From: Alphaproteobacteria bacterium
Lineage (GTDB): Bacteria > Pseudomonadota > Alphaproteobacteria > Rhizobiales > Xanthobacteraceae
Assembly (NCBI GenBank): GCA_005884465.1
Contig: VAZH01000086.1
Coordinates: 1-12,652, forward strand
Reading direction: 5' to 3'
DNA length: 12,652 nucleotides
This document shows positions 1 to 4,952 of the stretch, in pieces. Every line of letters begins with the position of its first letter. Position 1 is the first letter of the stretch. Under the pieces are notes generated by a model, which was given only the letters and a program-made list of their open reading frames with translations, was not told where the DNA came from and ran no database searches. The position numbers and the translations under genes are program-made.

Positions 1-1300
1 GAATCTTCGCTTCGATCTCGGCAGTTGGCCAGTCCGTGACCCCGGGTTGCGCAGCCCCGCAGCTTTGCGCGAGCGAGCGGTTTGTGTTTCGCGCGGCTTC
101 GCGTCGACGCTGATCCTGGACGAGCGCGTTCAGCTGGGCTCTCTGTTCATCGTTCAGGAGATCGTAAAACTTCTGCAGCGCCGGATGAACCGTCTGGACG
201 GCGGCAATCATCGCCTCGATCCGCTCTTGCATGGACGCGAGCCGCTCGGGCGCCGTTAACGGTATCTTTGTCGGACAGGCGGCTTTAATGTCCTGCGCCG
301 CTTTCACGTTGGCGTTGGCGAGATCATCCAGAGCTGCACGCTGGGCGTCATTGACCTGAAGCGACTGCTGGATTTGATCTATCGGGAGGCCTGCGATGTC
401 GCGGCTGTCATCACCGCACAGCTGCGCCAACTGGTTGGGCACCGCAGTCCGGCCGCCGGACGTCTGCCCAACGTAAACCCGAGAACCGCCGCCGCCTGGT
501 GGGAAATAGGCTACGAGGTCATCATAGCCGTAGGGATAGAACAAACCCGCGTAAATGTCATAGTAGCCGTAATCCCAGAAGAACGGATCGTAGCCGTAAC
601 CCCACAACGCGTAGTCATAAATGTCGTAATAGGCGAACGGCCAGAATAACGGGCCGACCCAGCCGAAACCGCCGTGGGCGTGCCGCCACCATGCGTTTCT
701 GCCGCTGCGGCCGCCAAGCCATCCCGCCGTGGCCGCGGTTGCGGCGATTTGGGCCCTGGTATTCGGATTGTGGAGCGCGGTTCTGTTGCGCAATGCACCA
801 GCCACGGAGCGTGAGTTCAGCGCGTTCTGCACGGCGGCTGACCTTAGGTTTGCGCTCCGATTTTGGCTCAAGGCTGCATTTCGGCTAAGCGTAGCGCCTC
901 GATTTGCGTTCAACGCTGCCGCGCGGTTGGCCCGGGCTGCCGCGCGGCTGGCGGTCCGGCTCGAAGCGCCGTGGACCGCAAACGAGCGTTGACTGCGGAA
1001 ACTGGGTCGCGCGGCAAACCGCGATGCCCCGGACCTGCCGATACGCGCCCCGCCGAAATGGGCTCCGCCGATACGCGCCCCGCCGAAATGGGCGCCGCCG
1101 ATGCGGGCGCCACCGAAATGCGCGCCGCCGCCGAAATGCCCGCCACCGCCGACGTGTGCACCGCCGCCAAAATGACCACCGCCGCCCCCACGGCCTCCGC
1201 CTCCGCCGCCATGCCCTCCGCCTCCACCGCCCTTTGCGTAAGCAGCGCCGGCCAGAGCAGTCGCTAGAACGATAACGGCACAGAATTTGATTTTTGACAT
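1..1300 (-). CDS. Secreted Gly/His-rich LTXXQ (Spy/CpxP-like) protein, C-terminus cut off by window edge
   Basis: The frame is open from ATG 1300 to the window edge (433 codons, no stop), so the C-terminus is missing. GGAGG lies about 9 bases upstream of the ATG. Residues 1-22 form a signal peptide ending AGAAYA. Residues 23 to about 90 are Gly/His-rich with repeated HFGGARIGGA units. An Ala/Arg/Asn-rich stretch follows, then an aromatic Tyr/Trp/Gly/Asp-rich segment (roughly 210-275) with a WGYGYDPFFWDYGYYD-type pattern. The C-terminal part is helical and contains IQQSLQVNDAQRAALDDL and LLNDEQRAQL, both like the LTxxQ motif of periplasmic Spy/CpxP chaperones. A periplasmic, chaperone-like or stress role follows from the family only. 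The glycine-rich front half is unusual for Spy and may be an independent surface or adhesive region. A possible extracytoplasmic-sigma promoter lies upstream at 1367-1391. Confidence 0.85.
   Translation of the reverse strand, partial: MSKIKFCAVIVLATALAGAAYAKGGGGGGHGGGGGGRGGGGGHFGGGAHVGGGGHFGGGAHFGGARIGGAHFGGARIGGAHFGGARIGRSGASRFAARPSFRSQRSFAVHGASSRTASRAAARANRAAALNANRGATLSRNAALSQNRSANLRSAAVQNALNSRSVAGALRNRTALHNPNTRAQIAATAATAGWLGGRSGRNAWWRHAHGGFGWVGPLFWPFAYYDIYDYALWGYGYDPFFWDYGYYDIYAGLFYPYGYDDLVAYFPPGGGGSRVYVGQTSGGRTAVPNQLAQLCGDDSRDIAGLPIDQIQQSLQVNDAQRAALDDLANANVKAAQDIKAACPTKIPLTAPERLASMQERIEAMIAAVQTVHPALQKFYDLLNDEQRAQLNALVQDQRRREAARNTNRSLAQSCGAAQPGVTDWPTAEIEAKI
1037..1126 (-). repeat. Three in-frame 30-bp tandem repeats in the LTXXQ gene
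   Basis: A 27-base block is identical at 1037-1063 and 1067-1093, and a degenerate third copy lies at 1097-1123, giving a 30-bp period. On the coding (minus) strand each unit encodes ten residues, AHFGGARIGG. Further diverged HFGG units continue toward the signal peptide. The repeat is in frame, so copy-number change would alter length without breaking the gene. Confidence 0.85.
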
Positions 1301-1366
1301 GGCCCTCGGCCTCCCCCCGCGAGTCATCAATCAGGGTGGTCCACCCACAGATGCTCGCGCGCCTAT

Positions 1367-1391
1367 AACCCGTGTCCGCCGCTAAAGTTCC
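1367..1391 (-). promoter_or_regulatory. Candidate EcfG-type (general stress response) promoter for the LTXXQ gene
   Basis: On the minus strand GGAAC (1391-1387) is followed after 16 bases by GGTT (1370-1367), about 65 bases before the ATG at 1300. The alphaproteobacterial EcfG consensus is GGAAC-N16/17-CGTT, so only the first -10 base differs. This is a motif match only; such matches also occur by chance in GC-rich DNA. Confidence 0.35.
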
Positions 1392-1584
1392 CAAGGCTCG
1401 GGGTCGAGCGACAAGGCATTTTCTTCCGGATTTGCCGATCAACGTCGGACGGCGAGTATCAAACTGAGGCGCAGGCTCCCAAGCCAAGTTCCCGAACCGT
1501 CTGCCCAACTCTTTTCAGAATCGTAATGACAGCGTCGTGAAATCGGTCTTAAATAATTTGGGGCAGGCAGCTTGGAGGCGAGAA

Positions 1585-1818
1585 ATGGAAGACCTCGTTC
1601 GCTACCGGGCAATGGAGTCTTTGTGCCGTCAGAGCGCGGTGTTTCGTCCCCTGGAGAGCTGGCGACTGCTTGCTGAAGCAGAGATGTGGCACCACAAAGC
1701 GCTGGAAGAAATCACGACCCGCTCGACCGAATGCAATGACGCCCCGCCGGCCGGTGCACTCGCTCATACAGCCTCGCTTTGCAATGCATCCGATGGAAGC
1801 CGATTGCGGGCGGGTTGA
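1585..1818 (+). CDS. Small conserved-looking hypothetical protein (77 aa)
   Basis: Start ATG 1585 was chosen because GGAGG lies about 8 bases upstream (around 1574). The frame also extends back to a GTG at 1537, but that start has no ribosome-binding site. The product begins MEDLVRYRAMESLCRQ. Its first 50 residues look helical and are rich in Arg, Glu, Trp and His (ESWRLLAEAEMWHHKALEEI). The last 25 residues are less ordered and Ala/Asn-rich. There is no signal peptide or membrane segment. The N-terminal half resembles small orphan proteins I associate with Bradyrhizobium, but I know no function. It is transcribed divergently from the LTXXQ gene. Confidence 0.6.
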   Translation: MEDLVRYRAMESLCRQSAVFRPLESWRLLAEAEMWHHKALEEITTRSTECNDAPPAGALAHTASLCNASDGSRLRAG

Positions 1819-1928
1819 GACTTTTTTCCAAAAGCCATCGACCTCGGCGGCTCGATCGCCCTGAAAAGCGGTGGAACCCGGCTTTCCCTTTCGGAATTGT
1901 CATGATCGATCGTCCGAAAGGAATGGCC

Positions 1929-2225
1929 ATGAGCTCGAAACCAATCGCACTTGCAGCGGCGCTGGCGCTGTGCGGCTCCTTCGCATATGCACAGAGCGGA
2001 GCGCCAAGCGGCGCGGGGTCCACGACCGGTGATCCGGCGGCAAGTTCTGCCAACCCCAGTTCGTCGCCGACGACGGGCAGTTCCATGAGCCCGACCCGGA
2101 GCGGAAGCGGCACGTCCACTTCAGGCGGCAGCGACGCTACCGGCGACGAGGGCAGGGACAAGATGCCCGATAGCAGTCAAGGTGTGAGGCCCTACGACCA
2201 GCAGAACAAACCAGACAGGAAGTGA
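1929..2225 (+). CDS. Small secreted Ser/Gly/Thr-rich protein (98 aa)
   Basis: Two in-frame ATGs are close together, at 1923 and 1929. The AAAGGA at 1916-1921 suits 1929 (about 7 bases away) and is too close to 1923. Residues 1-20 are a clean signal peptide (KPIALAAALALCGSFAYA), with cleavage predicted before QSG. The mature part is about 78 residues of low-complexity Ser, Gly, Thr, Asp and Pro, ending in a hydrophilic YDQQNKPDRK tail. No domain is recognisable. Small, disordered exported proteins of this kind are frequent in Bradyrhizobium. It converges on the minus-strand gene ending at 2267, 41 bases away, with no obvious terminator between them. Confidence 0.7.
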   Translation: MSSKPIALAAALALCGSFAYAQSGAPSGAGSTTGDPAASSANPSSSPTTGSSMSPTRSGSGTSTSGGSDATGDEGRDKMPDSSQGVRPYDQQNKPDRK

Positions 2226-2266
2226 GGCCCTATTTCGCGGCCCGGTCGCAGGCAGCCGCGGCTCCC

Positions 2267-2542
2267 TCACACGACCTCATGCTTGCGCAGATCGCGGGCA
2301 TGATCGAAGCGGCTGGCTTGCAGATCGGCCCCGGTGGCCGCGATTTCGGGAAGTGCTGCCTCCGCCAGAATCTCGGCGGTAATATCGTCGACCGCAACGT
2401 CAGCGATTTCATGAATGAAGCTGATGTTCTTGTACTCGCCGGAGGCGACGCGCGCGATGACTTCGCGCCGGGTGATTTCGGGGTCGACAATGGCCTCGCG
2501 CCCGCGCCGTCCATAATCGATCATGACCACGAAATATTGCAT
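2267..2542 (-). CDS. Conserved-looking hypothetical protein (91 aa) under the S24-operator promoter
   Basis: The start ATG at 2542 has GGAG about 10 bases upstream and gives a product beginning MQYFVVMIDYGRRG. The frame extends a further 15 codons upstream, but those codons have no ribosome-binding site. The protein is soluble and acidic. A beta-like start is followed by a helical middle (DPEITRREVIARVASGEY, then DDITAEILAEAAL) and a charged end. I recognise no family. Its promoter (2590-2618) carries the same palindrome as the promoters of the S24-repressor and GcrA-like genes, so it is probably a third member of that regulon. It follows the repressor gene on the same strand but has its own promoter in the 177-base gap. 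Confidence 0.75.
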   Translation of the reverse strand: MQYFVVMIDYGRRGREAIVDPEITRREVIARVASGEYKNISFIHEIADVAVDDITAEILAEAALPEIAATGADLQASRFDHARDLRKHEVV

Positions 2543-2589
2543 AAGGGTGCTCTCCGCCTCTCGAGCGAGGCTGGGCCCGCGGCGCAACC

Positions 2590-2618
2590 ATTATTTCTGA
2601 AAATCAGAAATTAGTCAA
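2590..2618 (-). promoter_or_regulatory. Sigma-70-type promoter of the 91-aa gene with operator in its spacer
   Basis: On the minus strand, TTGACT (2618-2613) is followed by a 17-base spacer and AATAAT (2595-2590): five of six matches at each hexamer and ideal spacing. Transcription should start near 2583, giving a leader of about 40 bases. The palindrome at 2594-2610 lies within the spacer and overlaps the -10 by two bases, so a bound protein would block RNA polymerase. Confidence 0.8.
2594..2610. promoter_or_regulatory. Operator palindrome O1 (promoter-proximal, 91-aa gene)
   Basis: TTTCTGA-AAA-TCAGAAA has perfect 7-base arms around a 3-base centre at 2602. It is one of four sites with the consensus TTCnGAT-n-ATCnGAA. 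Binding by the S24 repressor encoded next door is inferred from location. Confidence 0.75.
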
Positions 2619-2626
2619 CCATTAAA

Positions 2627-2641
2627 TTCTGATAATCAGAA
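2627..2641. promoter_or_regulatory. Operator palindrome O2 (upstream of the 91-aa gene's -35)
   Basis: TTCTGATAATCAGAA is a perfect 15-base palindrome centred at 2634. It lies 32 bp (about three helical turns) from O1, on the same DNA face, and just upstream of the -35 hexamer. The spacing suits cooperative binding of two repressor dimers. Confidence 0.75.
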
Positions 2642-2719
2642 AACAGACTTGCCCCCGTGAAAAACCGGCCGAGTGGCGGCGAGAATCACGCGGGCGCCAC
2701 TCGATGCGAGGGTCCCGCT

Positions 2720-3358
2720 TTATTTTTCTTGGGCGCGCCCGGCATGGGATTTTGCCGCCTTGCGTGCCCGGCCAGCGGCTTTGGCGCGCAAACGCTCAAT
2801 CTGGCCCCTCGGCAGGGTGACGCAGATCTCCCCGATCCAGTCCAGCTTCACCCCGTTGATCGGCTTGGCGTTAAAACTCGTGAGGTTGACCAGGGTGGAG
2901 GATTTTCCCCGTTCGATGGTTTTGAGGTAACGCTCGCCGGTCTTCACCCTGACCGCGGCCTCTTCGCCGTAGAAGCTCCCCAAGGGATGGCGCTGTTCCC
3001 GATAGACGACGATAACGTCGCCATTTTCGTATTTCGGCAGCATGGAGTCGCCGGCTACTTCGAAGGCGATGGTTTCTTCGGAAATAGGAAACGGCAGCTG
3101 GACTTCGCCCAGGCCTTCCGGCGGCACCTGCTCGTGTTCCGGCTCGATCGCTGCGCCGGCGCCGACGCGGCCCATGATCGGCACCGAATTGAGCTCCAGG
3201 TACTCGATGATGGGCGTGATTTCCGACGCCTTGATCAGGCGCAGCCCGGACAGGATTTCCGACACCGCGCCGGGACGGACGCCCATCGCCGTCGCCAGGC
3301 CGCCCTTGGTCTTGCCCGGCTTTTCCAGTCCCCGCTCGATCATCCTGATATCCAGCAT
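2720..3358 (-). CDS. S24-family (CI/LexA-like) autocleavable transcriptional repressor (212 aa)
   Basis: This is a DNA-binding repressor fused to a self-cleaving peptidase domain. Residues about 16-52 form an XRE-type helix-turn-helix (GLATAMGVRPGAVSEILSG). A linker contains VGAGAA with an Ala67-Gly68 bond, the expected self-cleavage type. The S24 domain has the nucleophile Ser105 in VAGDSM, a downstream NGD motif, and the general-base Lys146 in GERYLK. The C-terminus is a basic Ala/Arg/Lys tail. ATG 3358 was chosen because the predicted transcription start (about 3378) lies downstream of the alternative TTG at 3394; ATG 3343 is a weaker alternative. The gene is divergent from the GcrA-like gene and probably represses itself. 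It is not the usual alphaproteobacterial LexA, whose sites are GTTC-N7-GTTC. Cleavage stimulated by activated RecA is family knowledge, untested here. Confidence 0.9.
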   Translation of the reverse strand: MLDIRMIERGLEKPGKTKGGLATAMGVRPGAVSEILSGLRLIKASEITPIIEYLELNSVPIMGRVGAGAAIEPEHEQVPPEGLGEVQLPFPISEETIAFEVAGDSMLPKYENGDVIVVYREQRHPLGSFYGEEAAVRVKTGERYLKTIERGKSSTLVNLTSFNAKPINGVKLDWIGEICVTLPRGQIERLRAKAAGRARKAAKSHAGRAQEK

Positions 3359-3384
3359 GGCGGCATCTTTTCCGAGTTTCAGAA

Positions 3385-3413
3385 GTGATAGCAATTCCGA
3401 TTATCCGAATCAA
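3385..3413 (-). promoter_or_regulatory. Promoter of the S24 repressor gene
   Basis: On the minus strand, TTGATT (3413-3408) is separated by 17 bases from TATCAC (3390-3385). Transcription would start near 3378, about 20 bases before ATG 3358. The palindrome at 3395-3409 fills most of the spacer, so the repressor would autoregulate. The -35 hexamer lies only 3 bp from the -35 of the opposing gcrA-like promoter. Confidence 0.65.
3395..3409. promoter_or_regulatory. Operator palindrome O3 (repressor's own promoter)
   Basis: TTCCGATTATCCGAA, centre 3402, fits the four-site consensus with one broken arm position. It sits in the spacer of the repressor promoter and just upstream of the -35 of the gcrA-like promoter, so it can affect both. 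Confidence 0.7.
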
Positions 3414-3416
3414 GCC

Positions 3417-3446
3417 TTGACTTTGATTTCGGAATATCAGAAATTA
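3417..3446 (+). promoter_or_regulatory. Promoter of the gcrA-like gene
   Basis: TTGACT at 3417-3422 is identical to the -35 of the 91-aa gene's promoter. The -10 is less clear, lying within GAAATTA at 3440-3446. Transcription would start near 3453, giving a leader of about 60 bases. Operator O4 lies in the spacer and O3 just upstream of the -35, mirroring the arrangement at 2590-2641. Confidence 0.6.
3428..3442. promoter_or_regulatory. Operator palindrome O4 (gcrA-like promoter)
   Basis: TTCGGAATATCAGAA, centre 3435, is an imperfect copy of the palindrome, 33 bp from O3. It sits between the -35 and -10 regions of the plus-strand promoter. Confidence 0.7.
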
Positions 3447-3513
3447 GCAGGAACATGGAATCGGGTGGGGCTCGCTGCGACCGACGAGAAGCGTCCGGGG
3501 AGGGGAAAAGCCA

Positions 3514-4053
3514 ATGCAATCGACAAACTGGGCGAACGAGCATGCGGACGCACTGCGGGAATATCTGGCGAAGGGGATGTCCTTTGCCGAAATCGCGGAG
3601 GCGATCAATGCCAAGTTCAAGACCGCCTATTCCCGCAATGCCGCGATTGGCCGCGCCAGGCGAATGGGAATTGCCAGCCCCGACCGCGCCAAGGATTTGC
3701 CAAGGTATTGGCCCGCGGCGCCGAAAGCCCCACCATTGCGGCCTCGCAAATCGCGCGAACGCGATTTACCCGACTTCATCCGGCCGATGCCGACGTTCGA
3801 GCGCACGGAGACCGTCAAGCTCCGCTGCGTCGAGATCGATCCGCGCCATGTTTCGCTCACAGAGCTCGAGCCTGACGATTGCCGTTACCCCTACGGCGGC
3901 GACCAAGAGGGCGACGCCATCACCTTTTGCGGTCACCCGCGGCGCCCAGGCTCAAGCTATTGCGCTCCACATTTTCATCTGACGCGCGGCCGCGGCACCG
4001 CATCGGAACGGTCCGCCGGCACCGTCTCGCTCCGGCTTGTGGAGGCGGCATGA
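3514..4053 (+). CDS. GcrA-family transcriptional regulator, divergent paralogue (179 aa)
   Basis: GcrA proteins bind promoters with methylated GANTC sites and recruit sigma-70 RNA polymerase; in Caulobacter GcrA drives the cell cycle. Residues 6-53 match the N-terminal helix-turn-helix (a start Trp, LAKGMSFAEIAEAIN, then SRNAAIGRARRMGI in place of the canonical RNAVIGKVHRLGL). A basic Pro/Arg-rich linker follows. Residues 120-156 match the sigma-interacting domain: CRYPYG (C123), FCGH (C139), YCAPH (C150, H153). The start at 3514 has GGGAGGGG about 7 bases upstream. Sequence divergence and context suggest an accessory paralogue, not the housekeeping copy. It is transcribed from the operator region and is followed by the DUF6456-like gene on the same strand. 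Deviations in the recognition helix may change its DNA specificity. Confidence 0.85.
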   Translation: MQSTNWANEHADALREYLAKGMSFAEIAEAINAKFKTAYSRNAAIGRARRMGIASPDRAKDLPRYWPAAPKAPPLRPRKSRERDLPDFIRPMPTFERTETVKLRCVEIDPRHVSLTELEPDDCRYPYGGDQEGDAITFCGHPRRPGSSYCAPHFHLTRGRGTASERSAGTVSLRLVEAA

Positions 4054-4168
4054 AGTGCGCAAGCCACCCGCGACCTGCTGGCACCACGAAGCCGCTGCCG
4101 CGTCGCCATCGCATCGCGCATTCGCCTGATGAGATTCAACTTGCACCACTCAACGGAGGCAGTCCAAC

Positions 4169-4726
4169 GTGGCACGGGCAAAGCGTAACAAGCCGCACAG
4201 ATCAACAAAAGTACATGACCGCCGATCCCATGATTTGCCGCGCAACGCGGAAGTGGCTGCCGTCGAAGTCGACGATCCGCTGGCGCTGGAGCCGGGAGAA
4301 AAAATCGTCACGCTGCGCTCGATCCGCAACGATCCGCTGGCGCGGCTGCACACGCATCGCCAGATCGATGAGGCGCAATATCAGGGCGGGCGGGCATTTC
4401 AGGATGATTGGGAGAAGGCCGAACGCGGACCGCAGGCCGTCGATCCAACACGGGAATATGTCGACGGCGTGCGGGTGCGGGAGCCGATCACGGAACGCCA
4501 GCGCAAGGCCGTGCTGCGGCTGAACCGCGCCGAGCGTGAACTCGGCGCCGACGGCGCGGCGCTGGTGCATGAGGTTTTGGTTCTGGGGATGACGATGGAG
4601 CAGGTCGGGCAACGGCGCGGATTGCGTGGGCAGCGCTGGACCGATTATTTCGCGCGGCGGTTTCGCGAATGCCTCGACCGGCTCGCGTTGATCTATGGGT
4701 TCGCGACGCAGCGGGCGGCCAAATAA
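4169..4726 (+). CDS. DUF6456-like helix-turn-helix protein (185 aa)
   Basis: The GTG start at 4169 has GGAGG about 10 bases upstream; no ATG in this frame is better placed. Residues 1-22 are a Lys/Arg-rich tail. Residues 52-85 (RNDPLARLHTHRQIDEAQYQGGRAFQDDWE) and 105-180 (a long helical part ending in CLDRLALIYGF) match the layout I recall for alphaproteobacterial DUF6456 proteins. Within it, about 140-175 (MTMEQVGQRRGL to RRFRECLDRLA) looks like a sigma-region-4-type helix-turn-helix. It is 115 bases downstream of the GcrA-like gene on the same strand, with no terminator between them, so probably co-transcribed. The role is unknown; a DNA-binding partner of the GcrA-like protein is conjecture. 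Confidence 0.75.
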   Translation: MARAKRNKPHRSTKVHDRRSHDLPRNAEVAAVEVDDPLALEPGEKIVTLRSIRNDPLARLHTHRQIDEAQYQGGRAFQDDWEKAERGPQAVDPTREYVDGVRVREPITERQRKAVLRLNRAERELGADGAALVHEVLVLGMTMEQVGQRRGLRGQRWTDYFARRFRECLDRLALIYGFATQRAAK

Positions 4727-4792
4727 CGGGATTCACCCTCGGCGCTCCCTGTCGGCAGTCATGCTATGTTGGCGCAGAGCAGGGGGACCGGG

Positions 4793-4939
4793 ATGAATCG
4801 ACGGCTGTGGTTTAGCATCGCGCTGATCGCGGTTCTCTTCTGTTTCTGGATCGTTTTGACGAAGCCGATTTGCCAGGATGGGCTTGCAGCTTCGCTTGGC
4901 ACGCGTTCGGGGTGGACGTGCGTTGCCAATGCCAAGTAG
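4793..4939 (+). CDS. Small single-membrane-segment or secreted peptide (48 aa)
   Basis: ATG 4793 to TAG 4937-4939, with a purine-rich AGGGGGACCGGG just upstream. The product begins MNRRLWFSIALIAVLFCFW, a two-Arg start followed by a strong hydrophobic segment (residues 5-22). The remainder (about 26 residues) is short and polar, with two Cys (KPICQDGLA and WTCVANAK) that could form a disulfide outside the cytoplasm. The pattern suits an N-terminally anchored or exported peptide. It ends 13 bases from the convergent bamA stop. I recall similar short proteins in Bradyrhizobium but know no function. Confidence 0.6.
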   Translation: MNRRLWFSIALIAVLFCFWIVLTKPICQDGLAASLGTRSGWTCVANAK

Positions 4940-4952
4940 GGGGACTGGCAGC

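Noticed and set aside
885..1508. 207-codon minus-strand frame and a 105-codon frame at 910-1227 over the LTXXQ gene
   Set aside because: They translate the repeat region out of phase into Arg/Trp- or Ala-rich sequence. The true frame starts at 1300, has a signal peptide and runs off the edge.
2222..2614. 130-codon plus-strand frame opposite the 91-aa gene
   Set aside because: The minus-strand gene has a promoter, a ribosome-binding site and coherent composition; the plus frame is its shadow.
3359..3394. Upstream TTG start (3394) for the repressor
   Set aside because: It lies upstream of the predicted transcription start near 3378 and overlaps the promoter spacer, so it would not be in the message.
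3042..3875. 277-codon plus-strand frame crossing the repressor-gcrA junction
   Set aside because: It overlaps the repressor on the opposite strand and the GcrA-like gene in another phase, and covers the operators; no domain is visible.
3879..4523. 214-codon plus-strand frame, including an ATG at 4050 overlapping the gcrA-like stop
   Set aside because: It runs out of phase through most of the DUF6456-like gene. The Arg/Ser/Thr-rich product has no recognisable fold.
2267..4726. Complete prophage
   Set aside because: There are no integrase, terminase, capsid, tail or lysis genes in the window and no att-like repeats; only the regulatory layout is phage-like.
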